Assembly: GCF_001425025.1 (NCBI RefSeq)
Contig: NZ_LMDE01000001.1
Coordinates: forward strand, 416,751 to 480,750
Origin: Nocardioides sp. Root122
GTDB lineage: Bacteria > Actinomycetota > Actinomycetes > Propionibacteriales > Nocardioidaceae
DNA length: 64,000 nucleotides
Direction: 5' to 3'
Shown: piece after piece, positions 26,256 through 33,285 of the stretch
How the letters are laid out: each line of letters starts with the position of its first letter
How positions within the stretch are numbered: the stretch's first letter is position 1
Notes under the pieces: model-generated
What the model was told of the DNA's origin: nothing
Seen by the model: only the letters and a program-made list of their open reading frames with translations
The model's database searches: none
Program-made: the position numbers and the translations under genes

Positions 26256-27002
26256 CTAGCTCGAGCGGCGCATCGCCCGTACGCCGACCCAGAGCCCGAG
26301 GGCCGCGACCACGGCCGCGCCCGCGACACCCTGGGCGACGACGTCGACCGGGAAGGTGCCGGCGAACAGCACCCGCACCGCGTCGACGACGTACGTCATC
26401 GGGTTGAGGGTCGAGACCACCTCGAGCCAGCGCGGGGCGCCGTCCATCGGCAGCAGCACCCCGGCCGTCAGCAGGGCCGGGAAGAGCAGCGTCTGCTGGA
26501 CCGTCCAGAACATCCAGTCCTGGCCCTTCGACGCCAGCGCGAGCGCGAACGACAGCGCGCCAACCCCGATGCTGAAGAGGGACAGCACGGCCGCAGCCGT
26601 GAGGACGCCGGCGAGGTGCAGGTCGAAGCTGAAGGGGGTCACGACCGCGACGATGATCGCGACCTGCATGAGCATGGGCACGACCTCCTTCAGTGCGCGG
26701 CCGACGAGCAGCGACGAACGGCCGAGGGGCGAGACGAGCTGGCGCTCGTGGGAGCCCGACTGCATCTCCTCCATGAGGTTGGCGCCGGTGAACGACGCGC
26801 CCATCAGGGCGGTCATCGCCACGATGCCGGGCACGAACCACTGGAGCGCGGACCCGGACGCCATCTGCGGCAGCAGCGGTGCGAAGAGGCCGAGGAAGAC
26901 GAGCGGCTGGATCATCGCGAAGACGACCGCCATGGGCTCGCGCCAGACCGGCTTGAGCTCGCGGTTCATCACGTTGACGGTGTCGGACACGAACGTGCTC
27001 AT
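26256..27002 (-). CDS. ABC-2 type exporter permease
   Basis: A 248-residue six-helix permease of the DrrB/NodJ type. It has a cytoplasmic N-terminus (VNVMNRELKPVWREP), a first helix VFAMIQPLVFLGLFAPLL, the conserved EEMQSGSHERQLVSPLGRSSLLVGRALKE segment and the C-terminal NPMTYVVDAVRVLFAGTFP. It forms an efflux pump with the ATPase encoded just upstream, which overlaps it by 4 bases. Drug or lipid export is likely; substrate not known. Confidence 0.92.
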   Translation of the reverse strand: MSTFVSDTVNVMNRELKPVWREPMAVVFAMIQPLVFLGLFAPLLPQMASGSALQWFVPGIVAMTALMGASFTGANLMEEMQSGSHERQLVSPLGRSSLLVGRALKEVVPMLMQVAIIVAVVTPFSFDLHLAGVLTAAAVLSLFSIGVGALSFALALASKGQDWMFWTVQQTLLFPALLTAGVLLPMDGAPRWLEVVSTLNPMTYVVDAVRVLFAGTFPVDVVAQGVAGAAVVAALGLWVGVRAMRRSS

Positions 27003-28012
27003 GCTGCGACCTCACTGGTGGTCTCGGTGTCGGAAGGGGTGGACTGGGTCTCGCGGAGGCTGCGACCGGTCAGGTCGAGGAAGACGTCGTCGAGGGTCGG
27101 GCGGGCGACCTCCACCCGCGTCGGCGGTACGCCGTCCGCCGCAAGGTCGGCGAGCAGCTCGCCGACCATCACGGAGCCGTCCTTGACCCGCAGGTCGACC
27201 GAGGTGTCGGTGACCTCGACCCGTGACTCCGGCACCCGCGACAGCCGGCTGGCGGCGCGCGCCGCGGAGGCAGGGGAGGCGAAGCCCAGCCTGAGCAGGT
27301 CGCCCAGGCCGCTCTTGAGCTGCGCGGCCGTGTCGTCGGCGATGACCCGGCCGTGGTCGACCACGATCACCCGGCCGGCGAGGGCATCGGCCTCCTCGAG
27401 GTAGTGCGTGGTCAGCACGACCGTGCTGCCGCTCTCCGCGTGCAGGCGCTGGATCAGCCCCTGCAGGTTCGCCCGGTTCTGCGGGTCGAGCCCGGTCGAG
27501 GGCTCGTCGAGGAAGAGCACGCGCGGCAGGTGCACGAGGCCCATCGCGATGTCGAGCCGCCGGCGCTGGCCGCCGGAGAGCGAGGAGACCTTGCGGTCGG
27601 CGACCGCCCCGAGGTCGAGGTCGTCGATGAGCTCGCCCGCTCGCCGCTGGGCGTCGGTGCGGGAGAGGCCGTGGGCGCGGCCCTGGCTGACCAGCTCGTC
27701 GCGGCCGAGCTGGCGGTGGCCGGCGCCGTTGCCCTGCCCGACGAAGCCGATGGCGTGGCGTACGTCGCGCTGGCCGGTCACCACGTCGTGCCCGGCCACG
27801 CTGGCGGTGCCCGACGTGGGCGGGATGAGGGTGGTCAGCATCCGCAGGGTGGTCGACTTCCCCGCCCCGTTGGGGCCGAGGAAGGCGACCAGCTCGCCCT
27901 GCCCGATCTCGAGGTCGAGGCCCTGGACGGCCTCGACGGTCTGCTTGCGCGAGGTGAAGTGGCGGGTCAGGCCACGCGTCACGATCGCCGGTCCGGAGTT
28001 GTTGTAGGTCAT
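26999..28012 (-). CDS. ABC-2 type exporter ATP-binding protein (DrrA-like)
   Basis: A 337-residue ATPase: Walker A GPNGAGKST, Q-loop FVGQGNGAGHRQLGRDEL, signature LSGGQRRRL, Walker B VLFLDEPSTGLD and switch His in LTTHY, then a C-terminal DrrA-type extension of about 100 residues. The Q-loop glutamine region is unusual (GQGNGAGHRQ). ATG 28012 is chosen over two upstream GTG codons because a TAGCGT -10 lies 7 bases before it. It is divergent from a WYL regulator gene with a strong palindrome between them. Confidence 0.92.
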   Translation of the reverse strand: MTYNNSGPAIVTRGLTRHFTSRKQTVEAVQGLDLEIGQGELVAFLGPNGAGKSTTLRMLTTLIPPTSGTASVAGHDVVTGQRDVRHAIGFVGQGNGAGHRQLGRDELVSQGRAHGLSRTDAQRRAGELIDDLDLGAVADRKVSSLSGGQRRRLDIAMGLVHLPRVLFLDEPSTGLDPQNRANLQGLIQRLHAESGSTVVLTTHYLEEADALAGRVIVVDHGRVIADDTAAQLKSGLGDLLRLGFASPASAARAASRLSRVPESRVEVTDTSVDLRVKDGSVMVGELLADLAADGVPPTRVEVARPTLDDVFLDLTGRSLRETQSTPSDTETTSEVAA

Positions 28013-28019
28013 GACCACC

Positions 28020-28025
28020 ACGCTA
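28020..28025 (-). promoter_or_regulatory. -10 element TAGCGT of the ABC exporter operon
   Basis: On the minus strand TAGCGT is followed by 7 bases and ATG 28012. It lies just beside the palindrome at 28034-28054, which would cover the -35 side of this promoter. Confidence 0.55.
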
Positions 28026-28033
28026 GGAAGCCA

Positions 28034-28054
28034 TGCGGTCAGTTCCTGACCGCA
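28034..28054. promoter_or_regulatory. Operator palindrome between ABC exporter and WYL regulator
   Basis: A perfect dyad TGCGGTCAG-TTC-CTGACCGCA with 9-base arms, located between the two divergent -10 elements (28020-28025 and 28062-28067). It is well placed to control both genes and is the likely site of the WYL-domain regulator. Confidence 0.75.
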
Positions 28055-28061
28055 ATCGAAC

Positions 28062-28067
28062 TAAAGT
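28062..28067 (+). promoter_or_regulatory. -10 element TAAAGT, leaderless promoter of the WYL regulator
   Basis: TAAAGT, 6 bases, then ATG 28074. The operator palindrome ends 7 bases upstream of it. Confidence 0.6.
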
Positions 28068-28073
28068 GGGGAC

Positions 28074-29030
28074 ATGAGCACGAGCGAACGGATGCTGCGG
28101 TTGCTGTCCTTGCTCCAGACCCACCGCTACTGGCCCGGCCCCGAGCTCTCCGAGCGACTCGAGGTCAGCCCGCGGACGCTGCGCCGTGACGTCGACCGCC
28201 TGCGCGACCTCGGCTACACCGTCGACGCGGTCCGCGGCGCCGCCGGCGGCTACCAGCTGCGCGCCGGCGGCTCCCTCCCGCCGCTGCTCCTCGAGGACGA
28301 GGAGGCCGTCGCGGTGGCGGTCGGGCTGCGCACCGCCGCGGCGGGCGCGGTCGCGGGGATGGACGACTGGTCGGTCCAGGCGCTCTCCAAGGTGCTGTCG
28401 CTGATGCCGCCGCGGCTGCGCCGCCAGATGGACGCGGTCGCCAGCCAGACCGACTCGCCCGGGCCGTGGGAGGGCGCCCCGGTCTTCGACGCCGCCGTGC
28501 TCACCACTCTCGCCCAGGCCTGCCGCGACAGCGAGCTGCTCCGCTTCGACTACACCGCCCGCGAGGGCGAGGCGTCCCACCGACGGATCGAGCCCCTGCG
28601 CCTGGTCTCGCTGGGACGCCGGTGGTACCTCGTCGCCTGGGACCGCGACCGGATGGACTGGCGCAGCTTCCGCCTCGACCGCATCGCCGACCCGGAGCCC
28701 ACCGGGCAGCGGTTCCGGCCCCGCGACCTCCCGGCCGACGACGCCCTCGCCTTCGTGCGGCAGGGCATCTCGCGCATGCCCCAGCGGTACGCCGTACGCG
28801 CGCGGGTCGCGATGTCCGCCGACGACCTCGCCGCTCACGTCGGGCGCTGGGGCACCGTCACGCCCGACGGTGCCGGCTGCGTCCTGGAGATGAACGTCGA
28901 CGACCTCGGCTGGCCGGTCATGGTGCTGGCCGGGACGGGTGCCGACTTCGTGGTCGAGTCGCCGCCCGAGCTGGTGGAGAGGGTCGCCGAGGTGGGGGCC
29001 CGCTTCTCCCGCTCGGCCGGGCCGGGGTAG
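28074..29030 (+). CDS. WYL-domain, YafY-type transcriptional regulator
   Basis: A 318-residue regulator with an N-terminal winged helix (SERMLRLLSLLQTHRYW; ELSERLEVSPRTLRRDVDRLRDLGYTV) and a WYL domain (about residues 160-220: RRIEPLRLVSLGRRWYLVAWDRDR, with FRLDRI). A C-terminal WCX-like extension follows. It is likely to sense a small ligand and control the adjacent exporter. Its stop codon TAG is part of the left arm of the palindrome at 29024-29090. Confidence 0.92.
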   Translation: MSTSERMLRLLSLLQTHRYWPGPELSERLEVSPRTLRRDVDRLRDLGYTVDAVRGAAGGYQLRAGGSLPPLLLEDEEAVAVAVGLRTAAAGAVAGMDDWSVQALSKVLSLMPPRLRRQMDAVASQTDSPGPWEGAPVFDAAVLTTLAQACRDSELLRFDYTAREGEASHRRIEPLRLVSLGRRWYLVAWDRDRMDWRSFRLDRIADPEPTGQRFRPRDLPADDALAFVRQGISRMPQRYAVRARVAMSADDLAAHVGRWGTVTPDGAGCVLEMNVDDLGWPVMVLAGTGADFVVESPPELVERVAEVGARFSRSAGPG

Positions 29031-29090
29031 TCCACCGGCGAACGGTCGTCCTGGGGGCTTCGGGACAGCCACTTCCCGGTGGACTACCCC
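29024..29090. repeat. Palindrome that supplies both stop codons of convergent genes
   Basis: Perfect 15-base arms GGGGTAGTCCACCGG (29024-29038) and CCGGTGGACTACCCC (29076-29090). The TAG in the left arm (29028-29030) ends the WYL gene. The complement of CTA in the right arm (29084-29086) ends the MFS gene on the other strand. Probably also a bidirectional terminator. Confidence 0.9.
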
Positions 29091-30352
29091 GCCAGGAGCG
29101 CGGCCGGGGCGGGCTCGGGATCGTCCACGTCCTCGACCTCCCACTCGGAGGGGCGGGGCACCGACCGGATGGAGCGGCTGGACGTCAGCAGGAGCGCGAG
29201 CAGGGCCGAGGCCAGGACGAGCGCGGTGACCGCGGTGGTGCCGCCCTGGTGCTCGAGGAGCCAGCCGCCGAGCAGCGGGGCGAGCGGCATGACCGACATC
29301 GACACGAACTGGCTGGTCGACCCCACCCGACCCTGGAGGTGGGCAGGCGTGACCGCCATCCGGTACGAGCTGATCCCGGCGTTGCCGACCGGGTTGAGCA
29401 GCAGCAGGAGGAACGTGCTCACGCACGCGGTCGCCACGCTGTCGGACAGCGTCAGCGGCACGAGCGGCAGGCAGCACGCCCACCCGATGAGCACGGTCAG
29501 CCGGCCGGTCGGCATCCGGTGGATCAGGCTCGGGGCGATCATCGACCCGAGGATCCCGCCGACCCCGGCGGCGGTCGAGACCAGGCCGATCTGCGCGGCC
29601 GGCACCCCGCCGGCCACCATCCGCAGCACGACCACGAAGAACAGCGCGTTGACCACGAGGTTGGTCAGCGACGACCACACCATGAGCGTGCGGAAGAACG
29701 GGCGCGCCCACATGAAGCGGAAGCCCTCGGTGAGCTGCCGGCGCAGCGGCTCGCTGCGGCGGTGCGGGGCGGACAGGTCGGTCCGGACCCGGCTCACGGT
29801 CACGCAGGCGAGGGCGTACGACGCCGCGTCGACGGCGAACGGCAGCCAGCGGGTGACGGCGTACAGCGCGCCGCCGAGCGGGCCGCCGAGCAGCGAGGCG
29901 ACGTGCTGCCGGGCCTGGTTCTGGCTGAGGGCGGTCGGGAGGTCCTCGGTGGACACGACCGATCGGATCGCCGACATCTGGGCCGGGCTGAACGCGCCGG
30001 CCGCGATGCCGCTGACGAGCGCGACGGCGACCAGGTGCGGGAGCGTGAGCGCACCGAGAGCCCCGGCGACGGCGAGCGAGGTGTAGGCCAGGCACCCGGT
30101 CGCGCTGGAGGCGAGCATGATCCGCCTCCGGTCGACCCGGTCGGCGAGCACGCCTGCGGGCAGGAGGGTCGCGCACAGCCCGCCGAGGTACGCCGCCTCG
30201 ACGAGGGCCGCGACGAGAGCCGAGCCGCTGAGGGCGTAGGCGATGAGCGGGAAGACGAACATCGACAGCGCGCTGCCGAGCTCGCTTGCGGTGTCACCGA
30301 TCCAGAGGACGGTGAAGTCACGGTTCTTCGAGAGCTGGCGGTATCCGGGCAC
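29084..30352 (-). CDS. MFS transporter (EntS/MFS_3 type exporter)
   Basis: A 422-residue 12-helix transporter of the MFS_3 group: N-terminal LSKNRDFTVLWIGDTASELGSALSMFVFPL, motif A LPAGVLADRVDRRR and the region SAIRSVVSTEDLPTALSQNQARQ, all typical. GTG 30352 is chosen because a TATGGT -10 lies 6 bases before it and the family N-terminus starts here; the frame is open further upstream but without support. It is divergent from an ArsR-type gene with spaced TGCGCAA repeats between them. Substrate unknown. Confidence 0.9.
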   Translation of the reverse strand: MPGYRQLSKNRDFTVLWIGDTASELGSALSMFVFPLIAYALSGSALVAALVEAAYLGGLCATLLPAGVLADRVDRRRIMLASSATGCLAYTSLAVAGALGALTLPHLVAVALVSGIAAGAFSPAQMSAIRSVVSTEDLPTALSQNQARQHVASLLGGPLGGALYAVTRWLPFAVDAASYALACVTVSRVRTDLSAPHRRSEPLRRQLTEGFRFMWARPFFRTLMVWSSLTNLVVNALFFVVVLRMVAGGVPAAQIGLVSTAAGVGGILGSMIAPSLIHRMPTGRLTVLIGWACCLPLVPLTLSDSVATACVSTFLLLLLNPVGNAGISSYRMAVTPAHLQGRVGSTSQFVSMSVMPLAPLLGGWLLEHQGGTTAVTALVLASALLALLLTSSRSIRSVPRPSEWEVEDVDDPEPAPAALLAG

Positions 30353-30358
30353 ATCCGC

Positions 30359-30364
30359 ACCATA
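30359..30364 (-). promoter_or_regulatory. -10 element TATGGT of the MFS_3 exporter
   Basis: On the minus strand TATGGT is followed by 6 bases and GTG 30352. It sits 3 bases from the first TGCGCAA repeat, so a protein bound there would block it. Confidence 0.55.
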
Positions 30365-30367
30365 AAG

Positions 30368-30402
30368 TGCGCAAGCAATGTTGCGCAATAGAGCGTGCGC
30401 AA
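30368..30402. promoter_or_regulatory. Three TGCGCAA repeats at exact 14-base spacing
   Basis: TGCGCAA occurs at 30368, 30382 and 30396. The core TGCGCA is itself palindromic. The repeats fill the space between the divergent -10 elements of the MFS gene and the ArsR-type gene. They are the likely binding sites of that regulator. Confidence 0.7.
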
Positions 30403-30407
30403 TTGGG

Positions 30408-30413
30408 TAGGGT
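30408..30413 (+). promoter_or_regulatory. -10 element TAGGGT of the ArsR-type regulator
   Basis: TAGGGT, 7 bases, then ATG 30421, with the third TGCGCAA repeat ending 5 bases upstream. Confidence 0.55.
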
Positions 30414-30420
30414 GGCGCAC

Positions 30421-30993
30421 ATGGCCGAGCCGCAACCGCTGAGCGACCCGCGCGTCCTGCGCGCCATCGCGCACCCCGTCCGCACCCGGATCCTCGACGA
30501 GATCTCCGCCACCGGTCCGGTCCGTGCCGCCGACATCGCCCGCGAGCTCGGCATCCCGGCCAACCAGGCCAGCTTCCACCTGCGCCAGCTCGCGAAGTAC
30601 GGCCTGGTCGAGGAGGCGCCGGAGGAGGCGCGCGACAAGCGCGACCGGGTCTGGCGGGCGACGGCGGAGCAGGGGTTCAGCGTCAACCTGAGCCAGCTCG
30701 CCGAGGCCCCGGGGGGTCGCGCCGCGGTGGAGGTCTTCCGCAGCACCAAGACGGCCTCGCTCCACGAGGTGGTCGATCGCGCGTTCGCGATGGGCCGGCA
30801 GGAGGGTCGGGGGGTCTTCGCCGTGTCCGACCACGCGGTCAGGCTCACCGACGAGGAGGCTCACGAGCTGCGCGGCGAGATCGACGCCGTGATCGAGGCG
30901 TGGGCCGAACGCACACGGGGCCGCGAGCCGGGTCGCCGGACCTACCAGGTCGTGCAGATCGTCCAGCCGCGCGCGGACGGGGCCGGGGACTGA
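30421..30993 (+). CDS. ArsR-type winged helix transcriptional regulator
   Basis: A 190-residue regulator with an N-terminal ArsR/HTH_20-type winged helix (LRAIAHPVRTRILDEIS; ADIARELGIPANQASFHLRQLAKYGLVEEA) and a longer C-terminal part (about 90-190) seen in non-metal ArsR homologues. No cysteine pair for metal binding is visible. ATG 30421 fits the helix-turn-helix start. It is divergent from the MFS_3 exporter and most likely controls it through the TGCGCAA repeats. Confidence 0.88.
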   Translation: MAEPQPLSDPRVLRAIAHPVRTRILDEISATGPVRAADIARELGIPANQASFHLRQLAKYGLVEEAPEEARDKRDRVWRATAEQGFSVNLSQLAEAPGGRAAVEVFRSTKTASLHEVVDRAFAMGRQEGRGVFAVSDHAVRLTDEEAHELRGEIDAVIEAWAERTRGREPGRRTYQVVQIVQPRADGAGD

Positions 30994-31039
30994 CGCGGCG
31001 GCGACCGAGCCGCCGACCGTTCTGCTCCGAACCACGGGC

Positions 31040-31879
31040 ATGCGCCGTCGTACGCTTCTGGCCCTGCCCGCGCTCGGGCTGGTCACGCCCGCCCTGCTGA
31101 GCGCCTGTTCCGAGGAGTCGCCCGTGCCCACCTCCGAGCCAGCACCCGCCGCGCCGGCGGGGGCCGACGGTGCCGAGGTCGTCACCTACGGCGCCGACCC
31201 CTCGCAGCTCGCCGAGCTGTACCGCCCGGCAGGGGCCTCCCGCGGCGTCGTGGTCGTCATCCACGGCGGCTTCTGGAAGTCCGCCTACGACCTCACCCTC
31301 GGCCAGCCGCTGGCCCGGGCGCTGGCCGACCGGGGCTGGACGGCGTGGAACATCGAGTACCGCCGGGTCGGCAACGGCGGCGGCACCCCGGAGACGTTCG
31401 ACGACGTCGCTGCGGCCATCGACGCGCTCGCCGACGTGGCGGACCTCGACCTGACTACGGTCGTCACCCTCGGGCACTCCGCCGGCGGCCACCTCGCCGT
31501 CTGGGCCGCCGGGCGCGAAGGGCCGCGGGTGCGCGTCACCCACGCGATCTCCCAGGCCGGCGTCCTCGACCTCGTCATGTCCGAGCGGATGGGCCTGGGT
31601 GGCGGCGCGGCCGCTGCCCTCCTCGGCCACGTGCCCGGGCCCGACGACGCGCGGTGGGACCCGCAGCAGCAGATCCCCCTCGACGTACCCGTGTGGTGCG
31701 TGCACGGCATCGACGACGAGGTCGTCCCGCTCGGCCAGTCCGAGGGATACGTCGTCGACGCGCAGGCCGCCGGCGCGACCGCCGAGGTCATCCGGGTGGC
31801 CGGCGACCACTTCGTCGTCATCGACCCGGACTCGCCCGCCTGGCAGGCCCAGCTGGAGATCCTCGACTCGATCGCCTGA
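31040..31879 (+). CDS. Alpha/beta hydrolase lipoprotein (kynurenine formamidase/esterase-like)
   Basis: A 279-residue exported hydrolase. An N-terminal RRR and hydrophobic stretch end in the lipobox LLSAC with Cys23, so the mature protein should be lipid-anchored outside the membrane. The fold has the HGGFWK oxyanion motif, nucleophile Ser in GHSAGGHLAVWA, Asp in HGIDDEVVP and His in GDHFVVI. The HGG-F-W and GHSAGGHLA motifs are those of formamidase/esterase-type enzymes. Substrate unknown. It follows the ArsR-type gene by 46 bases. Confidence 0.87.
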   Translation: MRRRTLLALPALGLVTPALLSACSEESPVPTSEPAPAAPAGADGAEVVTYGADPSQLAELYRPAGASRGVVVVIHGGFWKSAYDLTLGQPLARALADRGWTAWNIEYRRVGNGGGTPETFDDVAAAIDALADVADLDLTTVVTLGHSAGGHLAVWAAGREGPRVRVTHAISQAGVLDLVMSERMGLGGGAAAALLGHVPGPDDARWDPQQQIPLDVPVWCVHGIDDEVVPLGQSEGYVVDAQAAGATAEVIRVAGDHFVVIDPDSPAWQAQLEILDSIA

Positions 31880-31883
31880 GCAC

Positions 31884-31957
31884 CGTGCAGGCAGTTCGCG
31901 TCCGACTGGGTCGGGTCGACGCTCGAGCGTGCGCGACCTGGCGCGAGCTGCCTGCAC
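31884..31957. repeat. Long palindrome with GGCAGTTCG arms, second copy
   Basis: Arms GTGCAGGCAGTTCGCG (31884-31899) and CGCGAGCTGCCTGCAC (31942-31957) pair with one mismatch. The loop contains ACGCTCGAGCGT, a perfect 12-base palindrome. Both outer arms and inner dyad match the element at 14424-14488. Here the flanking genes run in the same direction. Confidence 0.85.
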
Positions 31958-31967
31958 CATGTCCGTC

Positions 31968-31973
31968 TAGCCT
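31968..31973 (+). promoter_or_regulatory. -10 element TAGCCT, leaderless promoter
   Basis: TAGCCT, 6 bases, then GTG 31980 of the sterol carrier-like gene. Confidence 0.58.
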
Positions 31974-31979
31974 CGGTGT

Positions 31980-32327
31980 GTGCCCGCCCGACTCAAGGTC
32001 CTGACCCCCGACCAGCTGGCGACCGCGGCCGCCGCGGCCGACACCAAGGCCCTGGTCAAGCACTACCTCGCCGTCCTCGAGGAGCGCGCGCCCGGCCGCT
32101 CGGTCGAGGTGCGCGTCCCGCCCTTCGCCGCCGTCCAGGCGATCCCCGGCGTGCGGCACACGCGCGGCACGCCGCCGGCGGTCGTCGAGACCGACGCCGA
32201 GACCTGGCTGGCGGTCGCCACCGGACGTACGACGTGGGCCGAGGCGCTGGACTCGGGGCGGGTCGCGGCCAGCGGCGAGCGCACCGACCTGACGCCCTAC
32301 CTCCCGCTCACGGGGGAGCAGGCGTGA
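31980..32327 (+). CDS. Sterol carrier family (SCP-3-like) protein
   Basis: A 115-residue protein of the small bacterial sterol-carrier-like family found in Actinobacteria: basic start, a helix with LVKHYLAVLEERAPGRSVEVRVPP, the segment AVQAIPGVRHTRGTPPAVVETDAETWL and a short C-terminal helix. No signal peptide. Ligand unknown. The GTG start is fixed by the leaderless promoter, and the stop overlaps the next gene by 4 bases (GTGA). Confidence 0.82.
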   Translation: MPARLKVLTPDQLATAAAAADTKALVKHYLAVLEERAPGRSVEVRVPPFAAVQAIPGVRHTRGTPPAVVETDAETWLAVATGRTTWAEALDSGRVAASGERTDLTPYLPLTGEQA

Positions 32328-33226
32328 AGGCTGCGCTCGCGACGCAGGAGCTCGTCGAGGCCGTCGGGCCGGTCGACGGCGTCGAGGTCGTGGTGTGGAA
32401 CGGCGACGGACCCCCGCCCGAGGGTGACGTCGACTTCTGGGTCCCCCACTACGCGACCCGCGCCGACGTCATCGACCGCGGTCACCTCCTCCGCGGGCTG
32501 CGGGTGGTGCAGCTGCAGAGCGCCGGCTACGACGGCGTGGCCGGCCGCCTCCCCGACGGGATCACCCTCTGCAACGCGACCGGCGTCCACGACGACGCCA
32601 CGGCTGAGCACGCGGTCGGGCTGGTCCTGGCCAGCCTGCGCGGCATCCCGGAGGCCGTGCGGAGCCACGGGCACTGGACCTCCGACAAGATGCGGCGATC
32701 GCTCGCGGACTCGCGCGTGCTGGTCCTGGGCTACGGCTCGATCGGCCGGGCGCTGGCCGAGCGGCTGCTGCCGATGAAGACCTCGATCACGGCCGTCGCC
32801 ACGCGCGAGCGCGACGACGACCTGATGGGCCGGGTGCGCGCGATCGCCGACCTGGGCGACCTCCTGCCCGATCAGGACGTCGTGGTCGTGCTCGTCCCGC
32901 TCACCGACGCCACCCGGGGCCTGCTGGACGGCGACGCCCTCGCGCTGCTGCCCGACGGCGCGCTCGTGGTCAACGTGGCGCGCGGTCCCGTGCTCGACAC
33001 GGACGCCGTGCTCGCGCACGCCGGACGGCTGCGCTTCGCCCTCGACGTCACCGACCCCGAGCCGCTCCCCGACGGCCACCCGCTCTGGGACGCCCCCGAC
33101 GTGCTCATCACCCCGCACGTCGCAGGAGGTACGACGGCGATGCTGCCGCGGGTCTCCGCGCTGGTCCGCGACCAGCTCCGCCGGATGGTCGCAGGCGAGC
33201 CGCTGGCCAACGTGGTGAGCGGCTGA
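32324..33226 (+). CDS. D-isomer-specific 2-hydroxyacid dehydrogenase family protein
   Basis: A 300-residue NAD(P)-dependent oxidoreductase. The Rossmann motif is [13 protein letters not shown] (about 130). Catalytic elements include NVARGPVLD with the substrate-binding Arg, the Glu in [13 protein letters not shown] and the His in ITPHVAGG. It interconverts a 2-keto acid and a D-2-hydroxy acid, or a related substrate such as phosphoglycerate; specificity is not evident. It is coupled to the sterol carrier-like gene by GTGA. Confidence 0.9.
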   Translation: MKAALATQELVEAVGPVDGVEVVVWNGDGPPPEGDVDFWVPHYATRADVIDRGHLLRGLRVVQLQSAGYDGVAGRLPDGITLCNATGVHDDATAEHAVGLVLASLRGIPEAVRSHGHWTSDKMRRSLADSRVLVLGYGSIGRALAERLLPMKTSITAVATRERDDDLMGRVRAIADLGDLLPDQDVVVVLVPLTDATRGLLDGDALALLPDGALVVNVARGPVLDTDAVLAHAGRLRFALDVTDPEPLPDGHPLWDAPDVLITPHVAGGTTAMLPRVSALVRDQLRRMVAGEPLANVVSG

Positions 33227-33285
33227 GGCGTCCAGCGCGGCACCGGAGGGGATGCGCGAGGCGCCGGGTTCCGGTACGAAGGACC

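Noticed and set aside
23359-27015. A 1218-codon minus-strand open frame covering purL
   Set aside because: Its composition is that of an antisense shadow; purL on the plus strand is unmistakable, and the frame only gains meaning where it meets the permease gene in a different frame.
30353-30388. Upstream TTG extension of the MFS_3 gene
   Set aside because: The extension would run through the regulatory repeats, and a -10 element sits 6 bases before GTG 30352, where the family N-terminus begins.
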